Shown: positions 33,405-43,926 of the stretch, in pieces
How the letters are laid out: the number at the start of each line of letters is the position of its first letter
Numbering within the stretch: position 1 is the first letter of the stretch
Source of the DNA: Phytophthora quininea
Lineage: Eukaryota; Oomycota; Peronosporomycetes; Peronosporales; Peronosporaceae
Assembly (NCBI GenBank): GCA_011947345.1
Contig: JAAVTG010000001.1
Location: 1-64,000, forward strand
Reading direction: 5' to 3'
DNA: 64,000 bases
Position numbers and translations under genes: made by a program
Notes under the pieces: model-generated
Told to the model about the DNA's origin: nothing
What the model saw: only the letters and a program-made list of their open reading frames with translations
Database searches by the model: none

Positions 33405-35834
33405 CTAACCAATGCGACTACGACGAAATTTTGTGGTTTCTGCTTCGATCAAGAGATTTCTCATGCAAGGATTCGTGATTCGTTCCAGCGCTTCGATGAA
33501 CGGAAGAGAAATTACTGTGCTGCAAGGATCCGCAAGGCAGGTTGGTGCTTTCCGACGCAGTAGTTTGACGCCAATACATATATTTCTCGTTCTTGCACAA
33601 GAATCATTGGACCATTTGCTAGCAGCATCATGTATTATAGAAGAACCGCATATTTTGGTTCGTCCAACCGAATTGTCAGCCTTATCAAACCGTGCTGGCA
33701 ACCATATTGGTGGGTCTCCATTTTTACCCATGGAGTCCTTCTTCGAACGAAAGTACACTTGTTGAAGGACTGGAGGTGCTGCAAATGAAAATATGTTCGT
33801 GATGACATGTTGGTCCAGTTGACAGAGCGCCGAGAGGATACCCAGGCCATGCAACCCTGATCTACGAGCGGAAACAACACTTAAGAAGGAGATCTTGGCG
33901 CCGATGGGTAGCCCCGGCGATCGGTTGACAGGCGTAAGACGATGTTTCCTGAAATCACGGAGGGATTCGCGATACGCGTCTGGAACAATTACATCAAGGT
34001 ATTCCAGGCTTCTGTTTACCTCCAGCATCTCCAACAAGGCTTTTAAATCGGTTTGGATGTGCGGGAGTTAGTGGGTTCCAGCCATTGAGTCCCAACCGGA
34101 CGCCAAGTTGATCATGCGAACGCGGAGACGGCGCAAGCATTTCGATACGGTGCTATTTGGATCGCTCAAAGCGTTTGAAAGTTCTGCGATATCGTTCCAA
34201 TTACAAGTCAGCGACGAGAGCGATTGACCACTGGCTTGGTAAGCGCTGAAGTTGAGTCGAGCGTCCACTATAGATCCACCGCAAAGCGCCAGCTCCTGGA
34301 GGTTCGGACAGCCCTGTAAAATCAAGTTTTCTTTCAGCTCCACGGTGACATTATCAAGCGTTAAGTATTTTAGGGATTGCCCAATCGTTCCCAGAAACTT
34401 GGGGAGGCCATCCGAAATGGAAGCTTCATATTTGTCAAAGGCGATCGTAAGAGAAGTCAGACCGCTTGGACTGCCGTTGACAGAGCTACAGCCGAACATC
34501 AAGTCGCTTCTTTGAACTTGGCAGTGACCAAAGCCCGGAAACAGTGCATTTACCAACTCGCTTTCACAGTCGTCACTAAACGTACGAACGCAACGTACAG
34601 GATCCTTCAGCATCATAGCACGAGAACCTTTGCTAGACTGACCTTGGTTATTGCACTCCCAGTGGAATTTAGCTCCACCTATCAGAAGAGCATTTCTCCC
34701 GTCAACCGTTCCACGAGGAGCACTAACAAGCTCTTCCTCAGGGAACTCCGAGTTTAATACAGCTCTAAAAGCTTCCATATCTGTATCACTCATGCTACTA
34801 ATGGAAAGAAATGCGAGGGATTCCAGGACAGAGCACTCGCGAGCACTCTTGGAAAAGAGCGAGTATGCTAGCCATCGCCACCACTCTTTACTCTTATTCT
34901 GGTCGCTCGGATCCATCTCTAAGCGCAACGACAATTTCTTAGTCGTCTGATTGAAAACCATCGGCGAACACATTGCTTGAAAGTCCCAGAACCGCATCAT
35001 GGCGTCGCATTCGATATGAACGGTACCCAGCTGCAGCGGCAGCGATGTATCATCCCCTTCTGGATAGAATTTGTGCCCAAGAGCCTAAGACTACGACGCG
35101 AGCTGTCAAACACGCGAACCATCAGTTGGCCAATTGCCTTCTTGGAAACACGTTCATCCGCTTTGAAGTCGCGATCCAGCACAAGCCACAGAGACACCTG
35201 CGAGAACCACACATTGTCCAGCACCAACTTCTCGACCAGCGTCGTCATGTCCGCGCGAACCATAAAGTTGTTGAAATCCGCAATCATCGGCTCCAGCACA
35301 AACGTGCACCGTAGAGATCCATTGGCCACGTCTTGTTTCTCTTCACTTCGTTCGTAGTCTCCCCAACTCTGACGAACTAAAGTCTGAACTTTCCAAATAT
35401 CGTCCTGTGGCCTGACGGATCCTTGATCCGCCATCGATATCTGCGTTCTCCCAGAGAAGTAGACTCGCACGGGGACTTTAACGTCCACGCCTGGTTCACC
35501 GGGTCGTAAATTACCGTCCTCAAACGCTGCGGTTTTCTTTAAGGTTTCCAAGTACTCAAGACTAGATCTCCACGTTGGAAAGCCTCACAAACCTCCACCA
35601 GGTCGTAATCTACTTGGCCCTGCTCGGTCTTGCTCTTGTGGCCCTTAAGATCCACAAACAAAATGAATTGAACTGGAACTTTCTCGTCAACCGTTTCTTC
35701 TCCTTCCTTGCCGAAATCCACACCACAATAAGTGGAGAGAATAAATTTCCACGCCTTGTAGTCCACATGAGCCGCGGCCACGAGAAGCCCCAACGCTTCC
35801 CGAACTTACGGAAGTTTATCTGAAATTGTTCCAA
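33405..35834 (-). CDS. LRR-like (RNI-type) oomycete protein, gene B
   Basis: This is a better-preserved paralog of gene A. The N-terminus (about 35540-35834) reads KAWKFILSTYCGVDFGKEGE and VPVQFILFVDLKGHKS. Next come ETLKKTAAFEDGNLRPGEPG, VKVPVRVYFSGRTQ and LEPMIADFNNFMVRADMTTL. The middle ORF (34068-35000) has leucine-rich units (LKYLTLDNVTVELKENLILQ, GCPNLQELALCGGSIVDARL). The last ORF begins NRSLEYLDVIVPD and contains FSFAAPPVLQQVYFRS, followed by a tail of about 90 residues not present in gene A. Breaks occur near 35000, 34040 and 35545. Function is unknown; the LRR-like fold is inferred from residue spacing. Confidence 0.55.
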
Positions 35835-36150
35835 GTCTCGTGGAAATCTTTCCGCGCCGGCAGCTTCACTTCCAGACGGCGACCGCCAACGTCCCAGAGC
35901 TCCTCATCGCGCTCTGGGAGGCTGAACCACACGTGTTTCTTCAGCACGGCGCACCACGGCGCCAGGACACTCCAGCGCTGCTCCACGAAAACGATAAAGC
36001 ATCAATTACCAACGTGCAATTTTCCACGATTTTCAGGTATTATATTTTGTTTTATAGCTGAGCCAGCGATCAACAACAAGACCAGAGTCCTACGGCGACA
36101 ATGCTTTTCGAATCGATTTCACCCATACATCTGACGGCGATCGCTGACCA
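35835..36150. other. Spacer left of the glycine-rich duplication
   Basis: No gene is supported. The last 70 or so bases still resemble the region beyond the right-hand copy (49430-49465) but with small deletions, so the duplicated block once extended slightly further. Confidence 0.4.
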
Positions 36151-36598
36151 ACGTGCTCGACACTCCGTCATGTGTCTAAAAGCTTTTGGCCAAGTCCACG
36201 AGATGTTGCTTGGACCATCCCAACTGCTCGACCAAGCCGAGCGATCGTGCTGGCGAGCCAAACCGCCTGGAGTGCTCAACAGATCCCTTTGTCATCGCCT
36301 CCTCTACGAACCGGACGGGCATTGAGTGTGTGTTCACCTCATGTCGAAAAGTGCCATCGTGTAGCTGTCGTAGAGGACTGACAGTCATCCTCGTGCAGCT
36401 CTGGGCCATTCGACCAGACACAGCAGGCGTGTTGTCTTCAACGAGTTCGTGTCAAGGCCATTGCCCGTATGGTTTTCACGAAGGTGCTCGATACGTCAAG
36501 AGTGCGACGGTGTTGACTCGCTCCAGTCGAGCATGGCATGGCACCACGGAGCTCTCTCAACCCGATGAATCGATCCGAGTCTCCGCTAGTCGTCAAAC

Positions 36599-36610
36599 CA
36601 TTTCCCAATT
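36599..36610 (+). promoter_or_regulatory. Oomycete core promoter of the glycine-rich gene
   Basis: CATTTCCCAATT fits the core of the initiator and flanking consensus (CATTYYNCAWTT) exactly, 57 bases before the ATG. Confidence 0.7.
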
Positions 36611-36667
36611 GGCCTCGTCCGCATCACCCGCCCACCAACTCAAGGCAATCTCCAATCAACTCGATCA

Positions 36668-37270
36668 ATGAAGGTCTTCTCGGTTTTCGCTATCGCTATG
36701 GCGCTTGTCGCCATGACCTCGACGGCTGATGCGCAGCGTCGACTACGTTCCGAGGCGTCAGCTGAGACGGACGCCACGGTGAGCACAGACTTCACAGCGT
36801 TGGGCTCCGGATCAAGCTTCACGCCCGGCAACGTCGAGGCGGAGAGCAGCTTCGGCGCTCTGGACAAGGAAGGCTCCTTCTCGGGCAAACACACTGCCGG
36901 ATCTATGGGCGGTGGTGCCGGTCGCAGCAATCACGGCGGCTCGGGCCACGGCATGCAGAACGTTGGATCGGGCGAAGGCTTCCCGCCCATGAGCAGCGGT
37001 TCCTTCGGCGGTCACCAGGGCGGAGGTCACGGGTTCGGTGAACACAAGGGCGGCTCTGGTTTCGGCGGTGGCCACTTTGGTGGTTCTGTCGGAGGTTCGT
37101 TTGGTGGCCCCGGTGGTGCTGGTGGCTCGGGTTTCGGTGGTGGTAACTTCGGCGGATCGATCAGCGGTGGCAACTTTGGTGGATCGGTCAGTGGAGGTGA
37201 ACCATCGTCGACTAACTCGGGTAAGGCTCCTGCGTCGGGTTCGGTCGCTACGAGCTCACTCTCCGCTTAA
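36668..37270 (+). CDS. Secreted glycine-rich protein, left copy
   Basis: A 200-residue protein. The signal peptide MKVFSVFAIAMALVAMTSTA is expected to be cleaved near ADA-QRR. RRLRSEASAE follows directly, then an acidic Ser/Thr segment, and from about residue 80 a Gly/Ser/Phe-rich region with GGHFGGSVGGSFGG-type repeats ending in SSLSA. RRLR formally fits RxLR, but it lies at about residue 24, right at the cleavage site, and no dEER follows. It is more likely an extracellular structural or adhesive glycine-rich protein, although an effector role is not excluded. An almost identical inverted copy lies at 48.3-48.9 kb, and a diverged third member at 47.6 kb has RRPR at this position. Confidence 0.8.
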   Translation: MKVFSVFAIAMALVAMTSTADAQRRLRSEASAETDATVSTDFTALGSGSSFTPGNVEAESSFGALDKEGSFSGKHTAGSMGGGAGRSNHGGSGHGMQNVGSGEGFPPMSSGSFGGHQGGGHGFGEHKGGSGFGGGHFGGSVGGSFGGPGGAGGSGFGGGNFGGSISGGNFGGSVSGGEPSSTNSGKAPASGSVATSSLSA

Positions 37271-37610
37271 AAGGAGACACGCAACTCCCTGTTATATGTG
37301 AAAGCGTAAGATGATGCAGATGAACGATTGAGTTAGATAAACGAAATTGGAATCCATGAATTATAGTCAGCTGTTGGAAATGTCTGAATGCTGTGATCTG
37401 CAGCGCGACTACATCAAGCTGCATTTTGATCCTGCGTCTTCGCTTTTGTAGTTGTCTGAACCATTTTCAGCAGTGCTGTTTTCGGTGGTGTTTTTGATGC
37501 GTTGGTGCTGAGCATCCAACTCACAAACATTGTTTGGCGTGGGGTCGTCTGCGCCGCAGGGCTGCGTTCGTGGTGTCGATTGGATCTCGATCGCCTACAA
37601 GCAAATTCTT
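37271..37610. other. Spacer after the glycine-rich gene
   Basis: No gene is supported. It contains the 3' end of the left glycine-rich copy and of the convergent coiled-coil gene. Confidence 0.4.
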
Positions 37611-39772
37611 TCAGAAGCATATAACGTGCACAGGAGTACGAATGACACGTACCGATTTCAGCACCTGCTTGGCATCGTTCCACAGTTTGCCATGCGCCTC
37701 ACTCAGCACTTCAGCGATGTCAGGAAAGTAGATCAGGCCCTCTGCGTCTGCCCTCAGCGGATCTTTCAGACAGTCCCGCACTATCCCCAGAGTCTCAATC
37801 ACGTGTTGATTCGCTGCCTCCAACGCATTCCGCTCGGCCTCGCACGTTACCGATTTATCCGCCGCAAAACCTTCAAGAAGAGCATTAACAGGTTTCGGGA
37901 TCATCTTTTCTTGTTTTCCGTCTCCGCGCATCGTGTCAGAGAGCAGTCGAAGTATTGCGATGTAGCTTTTGTGAGCAACGGCCTCAGCTCCTTCAGATTT
38001 CGCTCCAACCCCTCCGAAAAGTCAGCAAGTAAAAAGTTTATTGCCTTTAGTGATGCCTACGCATACCCTCCATCTTGTCAGCATAATAGACCTCCAAGAT
38101 AATAAAATAATCGGAGCCTACCTGGTGTTGAGCAGTGCGCTGACCTCCAGCCTGGGCAAATAAATCCTCCAATTTCTTGAAAAACTCCGCCTGGTGCTCG
38201 GCATCCGCTAGAGCCTTGCTGTGAACAGCAATTTTTGCTTTAGCCTCGTCTAGCTGACCAAGGAGGTCCCCCAGTACTATTTTCCAAGAACAACTTCCCC
38301 ATTTTGCGACTACGGTCCTCAGCTCTCCCAAAATCGGCATTCTCATCCCAGGAGACAGTGGTTTAAGCTTGGTAACCTCTCGGTCAATATCCCCCTTTAG
38401 CCGTACTTCATTTCGTTTTGCGTCGGCACATTCCTGGAGTGAATCGTTCATGAGAGTGTTAACATATTCCAAATTTCTCAACAACTGGAAGCCTTGCTTG
38501 TCTAACTTAATTTGCTCTCGGTCTTGTTCCTCCTGCGTCCGCGCCAACGTCTCCCGTAAAGCTTCTCCATAATGGTGATAGGCTATGGTCGCTTCCGAAA
38601 TCTTGTCAATAACATCACTCCATGCCACCATCAACAGTTCGAGAGATTGCGGTTTGTTAGCAATACTCTCGCACATTGACACTGCAACACCATGGTTCTT
38701 TAACTGATCTGTCAACGATTTCTGAAGGCCCAATAAAAACAGTTAGCCTCGGTAAAGCATGCTATCCAAACGACAAATTACTTACCAGGAAATAATCCTC
38801 AGATTCGTGATGTGGAAACCATGTCACAGTCCTTATCGTCAATTCGACGCAATCTCTTAGCGAGAAATGGCTAGAACCGGAATTGAAGCTAGTGGCTGCT
38901 TTGCCAAGGAACGACACAGTATCTACCAGCGCAGCTTCCACAGTGACCTCTGCGACCTGCGTTTCGTCCTCTTTGACTTCGCTTACTGACCTGACACCTC
39001 GTCTCGCCGTATGTCCAAGATCTCCAGAATACTCTTACCCCAGTCAGGAAAGAAAGCTGTACGCCTATCTTCCTCTTCCGATAGGACCTCCATCACAAGC
39101 GTTTTGGCTCTCTCGATTCTTTCAGTAGCAGACTCTTGGAACACATCGTTGCTATTGTCCTGCATGTGATTGTCCATACCTTGGTCATCACCACATTCGG
39201 CCGAGTCATTGGGATCAGCTTCTCTGTGAACTGATATCTCCCTAGGACCAATCATATCAACTTCTGTCTGATGGGATTGATCACTTTGAAGTTGTTGAGG
39301 TAGCCCTCGAGTTGATCTTTGGCTGGTGTTCTCTGCGATCAGGCCATACTCGGAAAATGGCGAGTTGATCGATTGTCTATCTTTTTGGTGCCCAACGGAA
39401 GACATACCCAAGCTGGTATCAGGATCATCAGTGCTACGATCCGTGCCACACTTATCGCTATAGTCATTGTCGTCATCGCTCTCGTAGCTTGCTCGAGCTC
39501 GGAAGACGTGGCTCAGGAGAGCTCTGCTGCGAACAATTATCAGTCCCAATTTCACTATCGTCGCTCTCCTCGCTGTTGATCTGCATGTCGTTTTCCTCTT
39601 CTTGTGTGACTTTCATCCTCTTCCGAGTGGGGCTGGGCAGCTTACTCTGATTGTCAATTGGCCGCTTGAAGCGAGACATTATAGCGCTCCCCATGCTCGC
39701 ATGAGAGCGATCTGCACCAGTCTTACTTTCTACTTCTTGATCGTCTTCATTGCCCTCATCGTCCTCTTGCAC
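37611..39772 (-). CDS. Acidic coiled-coil protein of unknown function
   Basis: Four overlapping frame segments on the minus strand read as one gene. The N-terminus (39473-39772) is acidic with a basic patch (QEDDEGNEDDQEVESKTGAD; PTRKRMKV, a possible nuclear signal). A second acidic, Ser/Asp-rich block (38983-39555) includes ARASYESDDDNDYSD and ERIERAKTLVMEVLSEEEDR. A long helical segment (38047-38733) follows, with DKISEATIAYHHYGEALRET, ARTQEEQDREQIKLDKQGFQ and LLGQLDEAKAKIAVHSKALA, typical of coiled coil. A last helical segment (37611-37931) includes NALEAANQHVIETLGIVRDC. The pieces are probably joined by small introns or slips. No known domain was recognised; the single-gene model is inference. 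Confidence 0.45.
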
Positions 39773-40199
39773 GATTTGATCATCTTTTTTGTGGTGTTTG
39801 CTCTTTCCTTAGCAGTAGTGGACGTGTTGCTCCCAGGCCCGTTCTGTTGATCCCATTCTTGCAAGCGAATCAGGAATTGAGGGAACCGACCTTGGAGTCT
39901 CTAAGATTGCTGCATGTGGGTGGTTAGCCGTACTCATCAGAATTACGGTCTTTCAGCAGCAAAACATTATCTTGAGAGTGTCGATTTTGCTTGTTCGCTT
40001 GTCGCGCATTTGACACTCTGCTTCGGTCAATTCACTTTTCGACTGGATGAATACAATGTGCACCGTATCACTTCGACTGAGCTGGCCTATCGTGTTTGCA
40101 TCCCATTTGTGTCGGATTGTATTTACTGGTTCAGCGAGTGTGTTCGAGCCGCGAAAGACATCGCCGTCTCGCATCCCCGCGCGATGGGCAATACCGTTT

Positions 40200-41374
40200 T
40201 CAGCTGTAGCACTTGCTCGATGAAAGAAATGGGGGCGTGCCGTGCACGGCACCTGAGAAAGCTTGCATTGAAGCGCCTCCATTGCCAGGGTGTGGCTTGG
40301 AGGGTGCCCCCAGATGACGCTGCAAGGCAGACTTCGCTAGCATTTCTCGGGCCATTTGCGCGGTTAGTCGCCCGTCGATTCGAGTATATCGCTCCACAGC
40401 ATTCGATCTCCATCTTCCGAACAGTTTAACTGCGAGACTGTCAAATCCAGCGTTGAATAGCGCGGAAGCGCCGCCGCTGCGCAGTGAATGCGAACCATAT
40501 CGCTCGGGATCTCGACCTGCAGCTTTTGCTGCCATCTTGATGGCCGACACTAGGTGGCGTACTTGGAGATTGGTTGACGCGTTGATCTTGCATAGCAACG
40601 AGTTCTCTGCCATGTCCAGCGTCTTGTGATGTTCAACCAGATACCATGCTGCGAGAACAGGGCAACACCAACTTGCTCCAGAGCGCTCCAGTCTACGCGT
40701 AGTCCCGACGCCGAATTGATCTGACTTGCTACCGCGAAAATGCACCTCGACCGCGTATACATCCGACAAGCGTATGGCTTTCTTGTGGTTCTTGCTTACA
40801 AACGAAATGTCTGAGCGATGGAGCGCATATGGTTGAACCTTCGACCCGACAGCTAGATACTCTGACCTTCGGAGAAGAAAGAAGAAACCCAGCACCGAAG
40901 CCCCCAAAGAACCCGGTGCTGGGTTGAGCAGAAGTCGAGCTGGCGGTGCAGTTCTTTGAGAATATCTGGGGTGATAGGCGATTTTGGGTTGGTGGGAAGA
41001 TCCTCCCTTCGCATTCCTGTGATTGCGAGTTGATGGCCTGGGAGCAACGAGACCCCGTATCCGAGCATTCTCCGATGATACCACGATACGTGGCTGACTT
41101 TGGAGAGCACGGTGTTGGCAGAGTTTCCAGAGCTTGAGCGACTCCACCCGTATCGCCAGCAGTAGGTAGCGAAAAGACCGAGCTGGTAAGAGTGTTTTCG
41201 GGGCTCTTCAGGCAGCCATCTTGGAAGTTGCAGCCACTCGCACCATTGACACCACTGCGCCCAAGTGCTGCTATATTTCGTTCTTGATGACGAGGCCAAT
41301 GACTTGGTTTGAAGAGACTCGAAAAGTTCGTGTAGAGTTTCCTGCAACCGAGCGGGACTTGTGTCTGTGACCAC
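40200..41374 (-). CDS. Tyrosine recombinase of the DIRS-like element
   Basis: The N-terminal SAM-like core-binding region reads KSLASSSRTKYSSTWAQWCQ and TYCWRYGWSRSSSGNSANTV. The catalytic domain has LLRRSEYL (first arginine), then YGSHSLRSGGASAL (the HxxR motif) and FGRWRSNAVERYTR (the tyrosine nucleophile preceded by GRW). These are the hallmarks of tyrosine recombinases that integrate DIRS elements without target duplication. The first in-frame codon used here is GTG, and translation may instead continue from the RNase H frame. One break at CCCCC 40901-40905 separates the two halves; one added base joins LWG to SVLGFFFLLRRSEY. Confidence 0.8.
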
Positions 41375-41379
41375 GACGA

Positions 41380-43831
41380 AGAAAAGTTAGTCCAACGTTC
41401 TCTGTACGGCTCAGAGCAGGCTCGCGACGCAGCATCAGCCATCCAATTGGATGATCCAGGTATGTGGCTTGCCGACACGCGCAAGTTGTAATACACTTCA
41501 GCGAGACCGATACTCCTGTTAATTTCCTGACTGAAGGGATTTTTGGAGTGTAGTTTGTTGCACCACTGAACTGCAGCCGTATTATCACTCCAGTATTGGA
41601 TATACATCAAGCTTCCAGCGGCTTGATGATACCATTTTGACCCCCGACCACAGAGCTAATGCAATACACAGGTGTTCTCTGACATTTATGGAGAAATCGA
41701 TGTCGTTTTGAGATACCTGAGAAATCATTAGCAATTCGTCGTCATCAAAAGCGATCTGAATGAACTCGTTTGCGGCAGGGTAGAGAACAGCAAGTCCAGT
41801 GTTAGAGGCGTCCATGTACAGCTCCACATGAGTTTTCACCGTGTCACCGAACATTGACAACGGTAATTCGGCAAGGTGGCCGTGCGTTAAAATTTGTTGA
41901 AACCACAACAAATCGGCACGCGATCCTGCCGACAGATGAATATTGCTGAATCGTGACGTTGACGTACTTTGGTATTGCAAACGCTGATAGAAGGGTCTTG
42001 CCGTGTGCAGGCAAGTAGCCACATGCCGAAGGCTGCCTAGGACTTTATAAAACTCTGTTTTGGTAGCCGTTCCTCGATCCAGCATTGCTGTAACGCGTCC
42101 TTTGGCTTTGGCTACTTTGTCTGATGGAATTGACACAGTTCGGCGCGTAGTATTCCACAACAATCCCAGTGCAACTAATTCGGAGCTCCATTTCGAAAAT
42201 TTTGCTTCGTTGATTGATCTAGCACCCAGGATGGCCAGCATAGCGTGACGTAAGGTAGCTTCAGCAAGGTGAAGGCGATCGTTCACATCAGGTTCGACCA
42301 GTATATGGTCGTCTACCCACTCATACGGGAAAAACGCATTTTCATCTGTTGATGAGGACACCGACGCAGGTGAATTTGACCCCATGAGCCACGAAATTGC
42401 TCGACCAAACAGCGCATAATAGGGTGGTGAACCTGACCATCCAAATGGAGCGGCAAGGTCTATCACAAGGATACCCAGTTCCGCTATATAGGCCGCCATT
42501 CTGAAAACTTGGTTTGCACGAGTGCGTAAATGTCGAAAAGCACCTTTGACATCCCCTTTGAGAAGGCGTATACGGCCATCGTGACCGTTTATCGCCAAAT
42601 ACTCAATTCGAACTGCGATAATTTTCACTGACTCATAGTGAACCTTGGGGACTGACTCCACAATAAATGCATCATTAACGGAAGTACGCCTTGGAAATGA
42701 TAGATCGTGGATCGTGCGAACTTCCTCGTAAGGATTTACACCTTTCTTTACCACTGCACCAAGCGGGCTGCAGACTACTTCGGGCCACAGGTTCAGAATA
42801 TCAGCGTCCACAACCAGGTATTGGCCGGAGGATTGACCTTCGCGAATGCTACTGGTGACCGCCCGCAGGTAACGACGACAAGACCCATGGTTCTTTGGTG
42901 GTGGTCTCCTCGGTACTGGACCGCTCCGCCATAGCGCATCTATCCCGTGTTCAGCAATTTCGATGAGAAGGTCCAGGTGTGGGTAACCGTTAAGTACAAA
43001 CCGAAGACGATCCAGGTCGATTGCCTTATTTGGTCTAGAATCGTTGGCATTTTCTCCTCTCAAGAATTGTGTCGTTTCTTCCAGGCTCATACGCTTGCTG
43101 CGGATGAGATGAGACAACGTTGAACACGCCGTCTTATCAATTTCGAAATCATCCTTACATTTTCCGCGGATGAAGCCACTCTTCGTGTGAGTAATTGATA
43201 AACGAGCCTCTTGCCGCAACAGCTCTTCCTCGAGCACCATCTGAATAGTACGTGCCGTCGAAAGCGACAAATTGACATTGATCGTGCTGGTGGTAGAACA
43301 CATCAACCCATTTTGATCAACACGTCTCGATTGGCGACCGCATACGCACTCCACTGACCTCAAAGTCGGTACAACCGACTCGGTAGTAACTTCAGCTACC
43401 CGCGCGTAGGGAACCTCGCCAATCTTACCTGTTGTATCGGCATATTTGTCATTAGTGAGATCCAGCTGACGACCGCATGCACCCTCTGCTGGCACACCAC
43501 TTAATTCTATTGGGTAAGCGATGCGATTAGCTACCAGAGCGCAGGAAACTTCGTCACCGATGCCATTCACCACTCCACTTTCTTTTCTGGATTTGTTAGT
43601 CTGACGACCGCATGCACCCTCCACCGACCCACCACTTGCCTCAGCAGGAAAGTCAGCTACCAGAGTGCAGGAAACCTCGTCAGACCCGCCGTTGTCATCA
43701 CAATAATCACTAGTAACACATTTTGTTGGACGACCGCATGCGCTCTCCACTGACCCACCACTTGACGCAACAGCGTCAGCGGGATGATCAGCTACCAGAG
43801 TACAGGAAACCTCGTCGGACTTTTGTGCCAC
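41380..43831 (-). CDS. Reverse transcriptase and RNase H of the DIRS-like element
   Basis: The N-terminal 185 residues are four diverged tandem units, each with (D)EVSCTLVAD and GACGRQ-like ends. Reverse transcriptase follows: VRTIHDLSFPRR, LKGDVKGAFRHLRT (first catalytic Asp), PFGWSGSPPYYALFGRAI, YEWVDDHILVEPD (VDD in place of YxDD, as in many DIRS elements) and ELVALGLLWNTTRRTVSIPS. RNase H has ELYMDASNTGLAV (Asp), NVREHLCIALALW (Glu), YWSDNTAAVQW (Asp) and SNWMADAASR (Asp). The RNase H frame breaks at CCCCC 41641-41645; removing one base carries it on. The proximal recombinase frame overlaps the 3' end. Confidence 0.8.
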
Positions 43832-43926
43832 ACACTTCAGTTGGTCAGGCTGCTTCGGTTCTTGCTGGGGTGAAACCCATTTGACCTGACCATTAAGAGC
43901 GAGTCATACGTCGGCATGTTCAGCTT

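Larger units (their letters stand above)
36151..37272 (+). repeat. Inverted duplication, left copy (promoter plus glycine-rich gene)
   Basis: This block of about 1.12 kb is the inverse of 48308-49429, with coordinates mirroring exactly (each pair sums to 85580), so no net indel lies between them. Identity stops at the stop codon on one side and about 520 bases before the ATG on the other. Confidence 0.85.
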
